DNA of 64,000 nt from Cranoglanis bouderius (GCA_023630585.1 CM042567.1:14893501-14957500); one strand, 5' to 3'. Positions 14,636-29,600 are shown, counted from the stretch's first letter. Notes: generated from the letters alone by a model not told the origin. Translations and numbers: made by a program.

Positions 14636-16314
14636 ACAACCCCCCCCCCCACCTCCAAAATCCTCACTCCCCTGTTACATCCAGCCTCTTTGACAGCTAC
14701 CTTTCAATCCTGTAATCGAGGGGTAAGTAGCAATTTTCATTCTGCTTCACCATTCACAGCGCACACTAATGAAAGGCAGAGGCTTGTAGGAATGGGCTCA
14801 AATGGGCTGATAGACAAGGCCTCTCCATTCTATTATGGGAGGATGGCTTCTTATCTCTGGCGCACAGCGATGCTCTTCCCAATCCATTTGTCACCAGATT
14901 TACCCTTTAAACCGTCGCCAACCCCCCAGTTCGAATTCAAGCCTGCCCCAAGCCTGACCAAACGTCTCGTCCATCGCCCATGACGTCTTCATTGCAACAT
15001 TGCAATCTGGACATGAATTTGCAAAAAAGAAATACCACCGCCTTAGTGCCTGCTGAAGAAGAGGAGTTCAAGAAACTGGACAGTTTCAGTAGAGATAGGA
15101 ACGCCAGGAGGAAAAGAATTGTAAGTGGTGTAACAGTATGAACAATAAATGGTATGATAACCCACTAATAACCAAGGACCACAGTATTCAGTATTCAGCA
15201 TGTTCAGTTTTAGTACTAATCAAATGCATCATTTGTATAAGTACACTACTAGTACACTGTTTTGATACATTAATAAATATATATTTCCTTATATATAAAT
15301 GATGTGTTACAGTCTGGGGAAAACCCTTAACATGGTGAAATTTTGACATTTTAGACTATATACAGTACAGTTCTGAACACTACACATTGTCCTGAACTGA
15401 AATATGTTTCTCTTTTGCATGTGTCTCAGTATGTAAGTCTGATTATAACCAAAAGTGGAAAGTGAGAAAGTTTCATTTGAAGATTCAATTGTGACTGTGG
15501 TGGAGGAGTATCAGGGACATTTTGACAGCTGGTATCTGATGACAAACAAAATTGATTAGGCTGTTGTCCATTTTTCTAAAATTCTCTGTGTGAGGAAATC
15601 ACACTTAGCTTGCAGGGTTTCAGGCAGACTGACCGCTGTGTTTGTTAAACTGCCTCCTTATTTACCTAGTGTGATTTCTGCAGAAAGATAGCCCAGACCA
15701 GATATTAAATGCTTCTTAAAGTTGAGGTGTCAAAGTATGTTATTTGCAGAAAACCCCATTTCTTTTGCCTAATTTCTTCAACAGAAGATCATTCAGCTTT
15801 AGTACAGAGATGCAGAGAGAATCCAAAAAATGGACTAACAGTGAAAACTCCAGTGAAAAAAAAAGCCAAACTGATGAATACCAAATGGACATGTAAAACG
15901 ACATGCCTTCAATTAGTGAATGACCTGAGGCTGAGAAGAGACACAGTTCAACAACATGGAACAGTCCAATGCGGTTCATTTTATGGAGTGTACTTTTGTC
16001 TGCAATAAAATATTACTGGGATGAACAGCCTAGAACTTTTTTTTTTGCTCCTTCTAAGAAATGGAGAATTCTTTTCCATGGATGGAGGCCTGTGGATTTT
16101 TCTGCTATTGGAACTATTTTCTCATCTTTTACCCCACTGGCCCCATGAGAAGTGATGGAGAGGGGCCTCGTCTAGCTTGGGCCTCAACTTACAACAGTGT
16201 TACCAAGGAACGGAGCTGGAGCTCGCTCAAGTTCCACTAAACTCTGCAGAGCGCTGAAAAAAAAATGCCTCACTGTTTCCTTTGGCAGCGCAGGGCTCTT
16301 TTTTCTATTATTCC

Positions 16315-16442
<128 letters not shown>

Positions 16443-16888
16443 AAGCTGTCTCTTGACCTGGGGAGGGGGAAAGGAAAGGTCGCTCTGCTTTTCTACCCAT
16501 TCCTCTGCTGGACTTTTGGAAAAAAAACAGGTCTCCAGCATGCACCCAGCCCCCCTCAAGGTATACAGCTTTACAAACTTAGACCTGTTCTCCGAGGATT
16601 AACGGCTGAGGCAACTCAAACCATGTGTCTTTTTTTCGCTCTGTTTTCCCCCTAGAATCTGGCTTATGAATGCATAATACTATAAAATCCTAATTGCATT
16701 CATAATCTGCTTTCGTGAATGTTAAAATGTATGGTGAGATTTAAATAGGCGGTTGTTTTACATTACATTGCTTAAATCAATTATTTTTATGGACAAAATC
16801 CTGAGTTTGATTAGCTGAGTTATTCAGGAAAGGAGGGGGGGGAATGAAAAATTGAGAAACTGTTTTTTTCCCTAAGGATTGTCAAGGT

Positions 16889-16893
<5 letters not shown>

Positions 16894-16950
<57 letters not shown>
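16894..16950. repeat. GA microsatellite
   Basis: About 27 GA units. A strongly pyrimidine-rich stretch of the same strand follows about 90 bp later (17041-17110 and 17281-17452). Confidence 0.95.
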
Positions 16951-16953
<3 letters not shown>

Positions 16954-17558
16954 AGAAAACCTCTCACTTGTGTATCTCTGAAGAAATACGTGAGAGGCAA
17001 TCACTGCAGAGATTTTTTTCCCCCTTGAACCTCTAGAAGTGTTCCTCCCTTCTTCTCTCCCTCTCTCCTCCCTTTTTCCCCACCTCTCCTCTCTCTTCAC
17101 CTCTCCTCCCGTGCCTGACTGCTGCTTAACTCAGCTCCGTGCTCACAGCACAGCCAGGCAACGAGAGCAGACAATTATCCTCAATATCTGTCACTCACAT
17201 GACAAGCACTGCGTCTCCCCGCCACGCTTCAACAGATGCAGGTGGGAGAACAAAGAGGCAAAGGCTCCTGCTTTTACCAACCCTCCTCTCACTCTTTCTC
17301 TCTCCCTTTCTCTGTTTTTCTCTCTCCAACTCTCCCTTTCCTGTCTTCTTGCCGTTTCCTCTACCCATGTCTCTGTCCTTCTCTCCTCTACTCTGTTATC
17401 CCCCCCCCTCTCTTTCTTCCTCTCTCCCTCCTCCTCTCTTTCTGTCTTGTCATGTGCCTGCTATCTCCTTCCTCATTACCTGGCCCATTTGCATGCAAGC
17501 TGTCAAAAGGGAACACAAATGAAGAAAGAAATAAAAAAGAAAAAAAGAGGTAAACAAC

Positions 17559-17606
17559 GTGTGTGTGTGTGTGTGCGTGTGCGTTTGTGTGTGTGTGTGT
17601 GTGTGA
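17559..17606. repeat. Interrupted GT microsatellite
   Basis: GT units with GC and TT interruptions. Confidence 0.9.
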
Positions 17607-18194
17607 GCGAGACAGACAATGAGAGTCTATTTACACTAACCATCACCTTCTAATGCAGCCGAACTACAGCCACATCAGTGACGGAAATATCCACACTCCT
17701 CCAATTCACACCGCATGGAAAAATCAATACCTGCACTCACAGTCCTGAAGATAAAATTCAATATCATCAGAACTAAGTGTTCACAACTTCTCTTCCGGAT
17801 ATGATTATTACAGATGAGCAGAGCCTCGCTGCACAAACAAGCTCCAGATATCCACTGGGGCTGGCGCAATAGACAATGCTCTAATGAGCCTTTATTCATT
17901 AATGGCGGCTTTTGTTCCTGTAAACAGCATGAATATTTAAGGCAGCCCAAGATTCCCTCCTGGCTAATGAACGCGTCTAAGCCCGAGCATCAGACTCTCG
18001 GGGGAGCTGGGCCACTGGGGCCGGTTGCTAAGCGCTCAACCACCGCTCGGGTTTTCATGAGGAATGCTGTTCTGCGCCACCGGTCTGCTCTGACACACAC
18101 TCATACGGGTGCACACACGTAGAATACTGACAGTACACCCCTGGTGGCATTGTTTCAGAGGGAAGGTAGAGATGAGATCATACGCATGTAACGA

Positions 18195-18197
<3 letters not shown>

Positions 18198-18231
<34 letters not shown>
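18198..18231. repeat. CA microsatellite
   Basis: About 17 CA units. Confidence 0.93.
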
Positions 18232-18233
<2 letters not shown>

Positions 18234-19738
18234 ACCTGACACGGCTTCAATCTGCACTTCCAGTTGCTAAATATAAGGCATCTGATGGAGCAGATGATCA
18301 TTTCTAAACCATGCCACCGTATAATATCATCTACAGGATCAACTGTTTATATTCTATATAATGTTCACTGACTGATTCCACAACTGGGCCATTTAGACCT
18401 TTTAACGTTTAAAAATAAACTATTTCAAATACATTTTTCAATACTGAGTCTGATAAAACACACGTTTCACTATGAAAAAATGTGTTAACCCAACTCATGC
18501 AACAGTCTCATTTTGTTACCAGGTTTCTTCGCTTAAAACGTCTGCATTTTGCTCTTAACAGGATTAACAAGTAGCAGGGTTGAGGTTAGAATTAGCAACG
18601 TGGTTAACTAAGATCAATGCTAACGGTGTTAGGACATTAAAGACAGTCTAATTATTTACTCAAAATGTATTATGTTAAAAACAATTTGAACAATTTACTC
18701 TAATAATATTATAATAATAATAATAATAATTTGGGTAACAGGTTTGTACATTCAAAGTGACCATGCCAGTCAAAATCACAATCTCTTTGAAAATAAGGGG
18801 GGAAAAGGATGAGAAATCTTACTTTTCTTCTTACCATGATCTTTAGGAAATTTGGACCATGCAACTTCCTGTTGAATGAATCGTGGAATATTCCGAATAT
18901 TTTATAGGGGTGAATGTGTTCAACAGGGTTAAGTTCACATGTGACTATAATGCACATTTTTCTTAACCTATTCATGGAAAAAGATGTTTCAAGCATGAGA
19001 CGTTAAATGGATTCATACATTAATACAAAAATAATATGATTCAAAATATATATATATTTTAATGATTATAGTTCAAGTGTAGTTATAGTGGGCTAGGAAG
19101 ACAAAAAAAAAAATTTGTAAGTAGAGGTTTTAGTTACATTTTTAGTTATTTATATGAAACATGCACATATAATGTTGGGAAGGACACTTTACCTTTATAA
19201 AAGGTGTCATTTACCTTTACCTTACATACATATTTGTTAAATTTAATATCAATGTGCCATGCCCCAATCATGGATTTATTCCATTACTCTCAACTGAATC
19301 ATGAACAAAATGTAAGACAGAATCGTCTTCTTCCGATATGTTTAAATGTTTAAGCAAGGTGCAGTAACCTTATATCACATGTTCTTTCACTTGTGTGATG
19401 AAATAAGACGAGTCCCTGTTCAGACACTCATAAACAAACTCTGTCTCCCAACAAGTAATTGGTCCATAGGGAATTGTTATCTTCTTCTAGAAGAGCTCTA
19501 ATCTCAGTACCAAATGCCTTGAGTTCTGTGTAGTGACAGGAATTTTATTTTCGGATTGAGCAGTGGTACACGGCTGAGAGGTGACCCAGAGCTTGACTGT
19601 AATCACATGACTGTTAGTCCTGTCTAACCCACGCAGATAATCCATCCATAAAATAAGCCTCTGGAGTAGGCTGTGTTTGCAAGCTAGCTAAGTGTTCACA
19701 GTTATAACCATTTCAAATGGACTGTATATTGTTAGATA

Positions 19739-20227
19739 CACTATATGGCCAAAAGTATGTGGACACCTGAGTATTGAACATCCCATTCCAAAACCATGGG
19801 CATTAATATAGAGTTGTTCCCCCTTTCCTGCTGTGACAGCCTCTGCTCTTATGAAAAGGCTTTCTACTAGATTTTGGACTGTGGCTGTGAGGATTTCTGC
19901 TCATTCAGCCACAAAAGCAACAGAGATCGGGCACTGATATCCGGCAAGAAGGCCTGGTGCAAAGTTGGTGTTCCAGTTCATCCCAAAGGTGTTCAATGAG
20001 GTTGAGGTCAGGGCTTCCACACCAACCTGAGTAAACCATGTCTTTATGGACCTCACTTTGTGCGCAGGGGCATTGTCATGCTGGAACATGTTTGGGTCTC
20101 TTAGTTCCAGTGAAAGGAAATCGTAATGCTACAACATACAAAGACAACTGTGTGTTTCCAACAGTTTGGGGAAGGACCACATATGTGTGTGATGGTCAGG
20201 TGTCCACATACATTTGACCATATAGTG
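19739..20227 (-). mobile_element. Degenerate Tc1-like element
   Basis: The ends CACTATATGGCCAAAAGTAT and its imperfect reverse complement (ATACATTTGACCATATAGTG) are flanked by TA on both sides. The minus strand retains a decayed transposase C-terminal fragment with MFQHDNAPAHKVRSIKTWF, matching the xxDNAPxH region of Tc1/mariner enzymes. At 489 bp it is internally deleted and inactive. Confidence 0.8.
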
Positions 20228-20384
20228 TACATTGGATTGACTCAATGAAAGAACTCAATGAAAAGATATTAACTATCTTGTTTTAAGAGTGATAATTTCC
20301 AAACAAGCAGGGCAACAGAGCTGGGCCTATTTAAGTCTGTTTTTAAATAGCAATAATTTATCAGGGTTTAAAAAAATAAATAAA

Positions 20385-20990
20385 TAAATAAATTCACCTA
20401 ATACTTTTAACTTCTACTCACTACATTTAAAAATAAAAATCTCTACTTCCTACTCACGCCAATTTTTAAACACTACAACACTATATATCTCTACAATTAT
20501 ATATTTGTAACATCATATGGTGACATTTTACCATCAGAGAGTTTCAACGAGTCGATCTAAATTCCTAACACACCTAAACATTAACAGCAAGAGTGATGAT
20601 GAGAGCTAAATACCCATCACTGTAATCTGTCTGCTTCTATGTACACTTTGTATTGATCATAGCAGTTTGTTTTGTTTTGTTTAGCTCTTCGCATTTAGTT
20701 AGTTTGTACCATCAGTTATTCTAATGCTAACTAACATTTGAGAGGTTAAGAATAAAGATGCTGTTCGTTCACTTTAGCTAATGTTTTCCCACATACTGGT
20801 GTGAAAAGGGCACTAATTTACCATCAGTTACTAAAATCAGCATGTGGTTAGAAGCTGATATCTTTTTCTTTTGTGAATCTTGTGCTTGTACTAGTTTTTT
20901 TTTTTTTTTTTGCTTTATCGTAATATGAAGCTGTACTTTTGATGAGTAATTGCACTTTTACTTGAGCAAAAAATATGTGTAAAATTTTGT
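20385..20990. repeat. Possible dispersed repeat (CTTTTACTTGAG type)
   Basis: CACCTAATACTTTTAACTTC and TACTCACTACATTTAAAAA at the left and GCACTTTTACTTGAGCAAAA at the right recall inverted ends of a common fish hAT-like repeat. The middle is unrecognised. Confidence 0.35.
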
Positions 20991-21776
20991 CATCTCTGCA
21001 TGGCAACAGCTAGTGCACTGCAGAGCCACTAACCCAAATGCTGCTCAATCCCTGTTTGAATCCTCACCTCATTTTTTAATCATGCACTGTGGCTGTGCTT
21101 CACGAGGCAAAAATGGTCAACATCCCTCAATAAGGAGAACTGATTGGTGGCTCATTGTATCCTGGCGACGTTGTATCACCTGAATTCGAGGCTAGAGGAG
21201 CACACATCATACCCTGCCTCCAGCGCCCTCCTAGCTGTTGTCAGTTACTGCCAATTTAATGGTGCGTTAAACACACCATTGCCAACGAGGCTTGTGCTGC
21301 CACCTCTTTCCTTTTTTAACAGCAGAGCAGCCATTAGCAGATCCACAGGTCATGTTGCAGCCTGGTTAACCAGGCTGATGAGATTAAAAGCCTCTGTTCA
21401 TTTTAATAGTCAGTCGTTTGCCCACCACCGATGGTTATCGTACGGGTTACAGCTTTGTGGGGAAATCTCGCATCAGTTATAAAGATTTTATGGATGGACT
21501 GGGACGGGGGGTAACCATGAAATGTTTTCTAAATGGGGAAGCTGTTGCTGCTTAAACAGCTATATATATTTATAGTTAACTGTTCTGAAAAGCGGTGTGG
21601 TAATTACGTTAGTTAATTTAATGACTCAGTTGTTGACTCAGGTGAGTCGCAGACTGGCTGAAATGACTCTCGAACACACTGGCGCCCCTCAGGGCCCGTA
21701 TTGGGTTTCTCGCATCTGTTTTGGCAGAGTGTGTGACTGGTGGAGGGGTCATATATGGACTGGAGCAGGAATGGTA

Positions 21777-21778
<2 letters not shown>

Positions 21779-21854
<76 letters not shown>

Positions 21855-21855
21855 T
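21779..21855. repeat. Compound CA/GA microsatellite
   Basis: About 26 CA units followed by about 12 GA units. Confidence 0.95.
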
Positions 21856-22316
21856 AAAACTATGTCGAATGCAATTGCTGCTACAAATACCTCTCCCTTC
21901 CCCCTTTGAGTTTCCTTCTGTATGTCTGTTCTTCATGACAACTCGGCAAATGTTAAATATCATAAAAAGTTAAGCATACTTCCCCTTTTGCTCGAATGTA
22001 AATGCCTGTTGAACATAAATATATCACAGAACTCACGGCGCATCGTCCCCAGTGACAGACAAGATTTGTGATTTGAATGATGGCATCCTGGAATATATCA
22101 GAGCAGCTTGGCCATCACCACTCAGCATGTGGGAATTTACACCAGCAACTTACACACTCAATGTTTGGAACAGAAACTGCTGCGACAATGTGCATTTTTA
22201 CCCCATTCCATTCATGCACAGAAAAATAATGCAGCACAGTGTCCCTGGTTGTCATATTCCCATGGGACTGCAACATGAAAAGTGAATAATGTGCACTTCA
22301 TGGCAATCAGTGAGAT

Positions 22317-22318
<2 letters not shown>

Positions 22319-22352
<34 letters not shown>
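22319..22352. repeat. CA microsatellite
   Basis: About 16 CA units. Confidence 0.93.
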
Positions 22353-22354
<2 letters not shown>

Positions 22355-24492
22355 AGTCCATGCTTCCCCAGTTGCCAATCCGTTACTCTGTCAGACAGCG
22401 AACGTAAACAAATTGTCTAACTGCAATGAAAACACACTCCCCTAGCCCATGTGCCTGTGGGAGACAAGCGTCTCTTTCCCTCTTCTGCTCCACTGTGGGA
22501 ACTAGAACGTCACTCACACAAAATTGCTGGACATTATAAGACCTCGACTCAATTACAGTCACCAGCTTCACAATGACGTAAAAAAAAAAAAATAATAAAA
22601 TAAAAAAAAAAAAGTCTCTCATTCTCTCATAGAGGCTCACAGAACATCAGCCAGAGTAAGAGATTTAAATATGTTTTTGATGGAGTAAAAAAAAAGATGC
22701 CGACTGTGTTTTGCATACGAGACATCAAACCTATTTTAAATATACCTTTTTAAATACATTTTCTGTCATTTTGGTCATTTGCCAACTACTAGCTAGTTCT
22801 CTCCCATCACACAACAGCTACCAAAAAGCGTGGGTGAAGGCGAACACATGCTTCCTCCCAGACACCACATCACAGGGCAGCATAACACACTCAGAGGAAA
22901 ACTGGATTAACTGCCCTCTTCCACATACATGAACACACAAACACCTATGATTGGCTAATGTCACTATGATTGACAGGGGTATGCCATCCCTCCCACCCAG
23001 AGAGCAATTTTGCTTCTCTTGGGCTCTCAGCCAAGGATGCGGATACAAACGATTTTCTGTTGCACCATTCGTTGATTTGCTGAAGCTTTACATTTATTTA
23101 GGATTTATGGAAGGAGTGAGGGAACAACTGTTTACAGCTGCTATAATATAAGTGATAACAGGAGCTAATTTGTTTCGTGGATGTTCCACAATTTTAAAAG
23201 TTATTAAAATATAAATAAATAAAAAGTATAATGTGTCAACACTGCTAGCAAAACTGTTATAGGAAAATAATCAAGTTCGGGGTGGTAACATTAACTCTGC
23301 TTCAATCGTTAATTATTTTCCTATAACAGAATGCCCCCAAGTGTTTAATTCCTTCCTTTAATAACAATGTCAATTTAAGGCAGATCATTGATGGACGTCT
23401 CTGGCCAATCTGGTAAGGGGTCCCTGATAATCTTCAAGCAAAAACAGTATTTGACCCCAAAAGTATTCCTTCTGACAACGGATTAAAGCAGAAACCAAAG
23501 ACAAATTACAACACACATCACTCGTACTGTTTGACAAGTTTTCAGTGGCAGCATTTTGAAGCACCTTGAGATTTGCAACGGGTGATGCAATAACTGCCAC
23601 GTCATTGTGTCTCATCTTGTGCGCTGTGTGCTTTGCCAATACTTCCAGCTGTGCCACCGCCTTAAGCCTGTATACATCATAACGTGAAACGAAGATTAAG
23701 TGGGATCTACTGGGACTCTTTGTGTTTGTTTGTCATGACTTGAATGAATTTATCAAGAAAAAAGAAACCCTAAATTTTGGTATGTAACCTTTAAAGCTTA
23801 CCAGCCAACATGAAGCAAATTCATTGAACATTTTCACAGGACTACTAGAGGGAATGTTTTTCTAATGAGCTTGGTGGGTTTGATAGCGCAACAGTGCACT
23901 AATGCTAACAGCTTTAAACTGGCCTCTTGGTAGGAACCAGTTATCATGATTAATTTCCATCATGCCAGTTACTCACTTAGCTCTCATTTGTTCATAGCAA
24001 CATTTGTGGGTTGTGGGGGGGGATGAAGTATTTCCATAATCAATAATAAATAACAACGTGAGCCATAAACTTAAGACTTGTATAAAAACTGTGTTGTGAT
24101 CCTCACCATTGCCTCATCTTTCAAAAGGGAGTGATCCAGACATGAGGTAATCCAGCAGGAATAATGCTCCGAAGCTTGTGCCATACAAAACACACATTAA
24201 GAAAATGTTCTTGGCATACTGTTCTTTTTTTTCATAGCCAAATGTAGTGGATAAACTGAAATATGTCTGTTTTTTTTCCATAGAAAAAATATGTATACTT
24301 AATTCGATGTGGTCGATTCTTAAACATATTAAATCTTTACATTTTACTGCATTTCAGGTTAATGCTCCAGTCCGAGTTAGTATCTCATCATGACTAGCTG
24401 TAAATAGCCTCCCATACATTTTTATTTTGACTGTAACATGAGCTATTACACAACTCAGGCTCGTTATTGTTCTGTATTTGGAGCCAGCAAGT

Positions 24493-24609
<117 letters not shown>

Positions 24610-24714
24610 TGGCTCACCTTCCACAGTGAGAACGACTGAGCTGGAGTCTGTGAGCCAGCTTTATTTCAGTACCTTTAGTCCCAGTGGAAGAAATGTCAGG
24701 CATTTGCCTCACCA

Positions 24715-24716
<2 letters not shown>

Positions 24717-24765
<49 letters not shown>
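24717..24765. repeat. GT microsatellite
   Basis: About 24 GT units, only 110 bp from the long CA run and in the opposite sense, so the two can pair as a hairpin. Confidence 0.95.
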
Positions 24766-24767
<2 letters not shown>

Positions 24768-24982
24768 TGATGGGGGAGGGGGTGTATATTTATGAGCATG
24801 ATGTGCACTGAGTATTTTTGGCTCTGCGTGAGGAGAGGGGAGGAGACTGAGGTGTTCCTTTCAGGGGTACGAGCGGCCAGCAAGCATGGAGAATGTAATC
24901 TAAAGAAATTGGAACAAACAAGAAGGGAGATAGTTGAATCAGTGGGGGAGAGAGAGAGAGTGAGAGAGAATAGGAGTGAGAA

Positions 24983-24983
<1 letters not shown>

Positions 24984-25041
<58 letters not shown>
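24984..25041. repeat. GA microsatellite
   Basis: About 28 GA units, preceded by GA-rich sequence from 24948. Confidence 0.95.
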
Positions 25042-25044
<3 letters not shown>

Positions 25045-25194
25045 GGATAAGAAGTAAGGCTCTTTGATCCATTGCATCACCCGCTGCTATGTGTAAGCCA
25101 ACTGGAGGACCTGGTGAACTGGCGGCTATTCTGAGAGAGAAGACGCCACTGATCTGTCTCATGACTGCTACAAAACACCGTCAGGGTCACGCAG

Positions 25195-25196
<2 letters not shown>

Positions 25197-25230
<34 letters not shown>
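25197..25230. repeat. CA microsatellite
   Basis: About 16 CA units. Confidence 0.93.
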
Positions 25231-25232
<2 letters not shown>

Positions 25233-25632
25233 CAGCGGGTTTCAGAGCTCTCAGTATGACCTCATCATCATGGGCACACAAAACACGCTCTATATCAGCT
25301 GTGCTTTAACGGATTATATTTTATCCTGGAAACCAGTGTGTCCTTAATTCTAAATTTAAATAAAACTCATGTGAACACGTGGGCTCAAGTGGGAGGGTGC
25401 CAATATTTAACATTCACGCCACTAAATTTGGAGAATATACCGAGGATATGGAATATACAACAGGCAAGAATAACCTCAGTAACCCCAGTGACTGCATCTC
25501 TGTCATATCTGCTGTCACACCAACCTGTCAAGCAGCCTCTCCGAAGTACTGAATTGGTGATGCTTGTTAAGATTCAAGCATTTGTCACAGCTCTCCCCCA
25601 CGCACACACAGCTTGGCAAGGAGCTTCACATA

Positions 25633-25635
<3 letters not shown>

Positions 25636-25700
<65 letters not shown>

Positions 25701-25722
25701 CACACACACACACACACACACT
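25636..25722. repeat. Interrupted CA microsatellite
   Basis: CA runs broken by GCAC and twice by CTAG. Confidence 0.93.
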
Positions 25723-26573
25723 AGCACTCGCAGACAGCCCCTGGCTAAACTCTAAATTAAAGACCTAATGTGCAATCCTCCTGTGATGCTCACAGCTAAT
25801 GAAATGGAGAAGCTAAGCCCCTGAGCAGTGGACACAGGAGAGGAGGACACCTGACTCCCTTTGTGTGTGTTCTCTGTCTGCCTCACATAACTACACTCTA
25901 TAGCAAATGCAGCGAATGTGATACCTGCGATGTGTTATCTGTTGGAAAACATAAATCCCCTCCATATAGTGCTTGACACTGCCTTATATGTTCAGATTTT
26001 ATGTTATTATTGTCAGTCTCATCGTCACGTAGTCCCATGGTACTCCACTAGTTTTGTGCTTGCCGAGCATTATGATAAAAAATACAAGTAGACATTCATA
26101 AATATGTACAATGGAATAAATGTGCCTGTACAGGGAGGGCACTTGCATTGCACTGCACTCCTGTACAGAGCTCGTCTCATTACCTTTCAGAGATGCTCTG
26201 CCTATACAGAACGTTTTTTTTTCGTTTTTTTTTTCCCCCTCGTCCAATCAAACAACAGAGACAGGTCATTAGGAGGGCAGTCTGGACCTGTCTCCATGAG
26301 GTTAAAGGGCAAGCACCTGAGTAATGGAAGCCACAATAGATATTTACATTTTGCAAACGAGTTTGAAATGGACGGTATTTTATATGTCCTATGAGATTAT
26401 TGATGGTCTTATTGATGGAAGAGCTCCTCATTACTGTGTTCCACTGCGAAAAAGTTTAAAAGCATAAATAAAGCATTCACGTAAATGGACATCACTCAGT
26501 GCCAAGGTTTGTCTATCTTAACATATACAGTAGATTCATGGCGTCAGAAGTGCTGTTTTATTCAATTTTTAAG

Positions 26574-26578
<5 letters not shown>

Positions 26579-26615
<37 letters not shown>
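26579..26615. repeat. Poly-A tract
   Basis: About 35 A residues. No retrotransposon body is visible next to it. Confidence 0.9.
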
Positions 26616-26620
<5 letters not shown>

Positions 26621-29600
26621 GACAATGGAAATGGAAAAAGCATTCCTCAAGCCCGCTGCTACTTTTCTCTCCTTGTGAGTCATATCAGGTAGACTTGTTT
26701 GCTGATGCCATCGTGTGGATTTTGGCTGTGGATTTTTTCCCAGGTGCCAGTCTGGAAAAGGGAGACTGCAATGCACGTACGGGCCAAGTGCTTCTCCTTG
26801 TCGGATCCGATAGCTAAGACAGCACGGCGAGCCGCAGAGCCCCAGCGCTGGCTGTCAGCCAGCTGGCCGTCTGGGATTACTCCAGATTGGAGCTCATTAG
26901 CGTCCCACTGAGAATCCTTCTAAATGGTATCAAGCTGCTATTTTAGAGGAAGTAATCTCAAGATGGTAATTGTGCTGCTTGAATTATTTCAAAGAGATTG
27001 GTTGAGTTCGGAGAGGTACCTGGTGCTCGGGAAGAAGGAAATACTATGAAGGCAGTTCTGGAGCTCAAAGTCACGGGTTGCTTGAGATAAATAGGGAATA
27101 GTAGCAGTCCATCAAATACACACAATCAAGGCACCCAGTTGGCCTTGAAGGTGTGAGAACTGATATGCAACAGTGTCCCCGCCTCCTTCGCTGGCCTGGG
27201 GCCAGTAGTAGCTAAGATCAAGATGATGGACTTGCTCTCTAGGTATGTCGGACCCTGAAAGATGAGCACGGCTAATAGTCTCATTACACACACCTCCTCA
27301 AGCGCACACATCGCAAATGCCACTGCTCGGTGAGCAGAGAAAGCAGGGAGAAAGAGAGAGGAAGAAGAAACTTACTACTAATCTTACTATACTTCTCCCA
27401 CATGAGTACTTTAGCTCTTTCCATACAAAACAGTTCTGTAAGGGTCTAACAAGGCCTTGAGAAGATTAACAGACCAAAGGCTTATCACATCCAGATCTCT
27501 AAACTGCATTTTTCCCATACACTTTTTCTTGATCTGATCTACTGCAATGGCCTTCTCTCTTGCTGGCAAGCACCCAACAGCAGATAGGCTTTCTCTTTCT
27601 GCGGTGGCTCCTGTTTCAGCTCCACATCTCTATCTCAGGCCTTATCAGGTGACCCAACTGCTTAATATTGTTTATGAGAGCATGCGCCTGGGCATTTACT
27701 GACTGTCACTTTAGAAAAAGCTGACTCTATAAAGAAATAGTATTCTGTAGTTTATCTAGACTAAGACCCAAGTCACTCAAACCTAAGATGCGCTACTAAC
27801 TTGAGGCTAAATGCTAACGCTCACTACAAAAGAAAGGTAATTGCTATAATTAGCACGATTCATTCGCACAGCAAGAACCAGTCCCTATTTCAATTTATTA
27901 TTAACGTTTTCCTGCAAAGTGTCCATTCCTTCAACAAACGAGACCAACTAAAAGGTTCAAACGGATTCTTTTAGAAAGTGAGAAACCAGACACTATTCGT
28001 TTTCCTCCCTCGTTTTGGCTGCCTACTGATAGAGGCTAGATCAGGTAACCTTGCCCGAAAGCTAAGGGGACATCGTTGGAGCAGGAATCTAATATGGAGA
28101 TGCAGAAATTACAGACAGGACTTGGGATGAATAATTCAGTTAAGACTGCCAGTTCACTGATTAATTAATCATCAAGCACCTCTCCACTGGGGGTTATGTG
28201 AGAGCCAGACAAATGAACTGTTTGCATTCAGCTGTCTCTCTGAGTGCTGCTCACTATAAGTTTTAATCAACTCAAGAGTCTTGTGCCATAAAGAAGCACA
28301 TGAAAATGTGTAAAGATTCCGTTTAAATGGCACAATTCCGTATTATATTCCATAACTGACAGAAGGGCGCAACAGCATTATGTGCATGACTCAGGAGAAA
28401 TCAACACAGATCAATATGTCTAAGCAAGAAGGTAATATCATATCAGACTGGCTTCATCATTGTTGCACTTTGGATAAAAGTGCAGTTTGTTTTTTTTTTC
28501 CCCACTGCTAATCAAAAGACAGCAGGAAAGCCTGGGGGAGATGGGGGGAGAAGGGGAAGTCTACGGGTTTGGGCCTTTGGGTTCTGACTGCAGCAATGCC
28601 TCTGCTCCTTCCAGTCCATCACAGCCCGCTCCCCTGTTAATGAGTTCACAAAGCCTCCTCAGGAAGACCCAGAGAGGCCAGCCAGCAGCTTGCGGAGGGA
28701 GGGCTCTTGAAGAATTGGAAGGGGAAGAAGAGAAAATAGGAGTTAAAAAGAAAAAGAGGTTGCGGTTTCCAACTCCCTATCCATGTTGAGTCATGGGTAG
28801 TGCAGCAGACCAAGGGCAATAAGTCTTGGAATACAGGTCGATGTGAATAATTTAAGGCTGTTTTCCTGGACACAGATTAAGCCTAGTCACTGGATTGAGT
28901 TATACTGTCAGCAAGGACTCCTCATAGAAAACATTTATCAGTTTAGTACGAGCCTTGCTTTATAATCAGTGTTGTCTAGACAAGTAAGGCCATTGCGATG
29001 GAATAAGCCCTCCCGTTTGGTGAAGAGGGAAATACAAGTCATTTTCTTCTTCTGCTACATATTTTACTGAGCTTTCAGGAAAAGTTCTGTTCCAATAACT
29101 TTATTTGTTCTTTCTGCCTATATAAGTATGCTTATAAGTCACAACTAATCTATCCCCCAGTGCACACTTCCTCTTTCAGTTCTACTGCTGACAGCTATAG
29201 ACCATTCATATGGTAAGTTATCCAGTTTTACTTCAGCAGCCCTGAGGATAAAAGAATCATTAAATGCATCCCAACCTCCTGAACTGGCCTGCAGCGCTCA
29301 CTTACTTGCCCCATACAACTTGCACAAAGAGAAGTATTCCACAAGCCAGGCAAGCATCCCTCCCCCAGTGCCACGAGAGATGCAACAGGCTTTCCCAAAC
29401 ACAGGACAACTGAGAGTCCTCTCCTCAGGCCTCTCCTCTCCTCCCCTTCCCTCCCCTCTTCCTCATTCTTTCGAAGAAAAAGGATCCAAAAAAGCTCCCC
29501 TTTTCACCAGCTTTCTTTTGGATGAGCAGATTGAGCTCTCTTTAAAAAGATACTAAAATCTTTGTTTTAGTCTTATTGTGCAGTGGGGGGATTTTTTCTC

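Noticed and set aside
17039..17653. 204-codon plus-strand frame rich in Ser, Leu, Pro
   Set aside because: It is generated by the TC-rich tract and a GT repeat; there is no conserved motif or splice support.
24614..25162. 182-codon minus-strand frame
   Set aside because: It is formed by TC and CA repeat translation with chance flanks.
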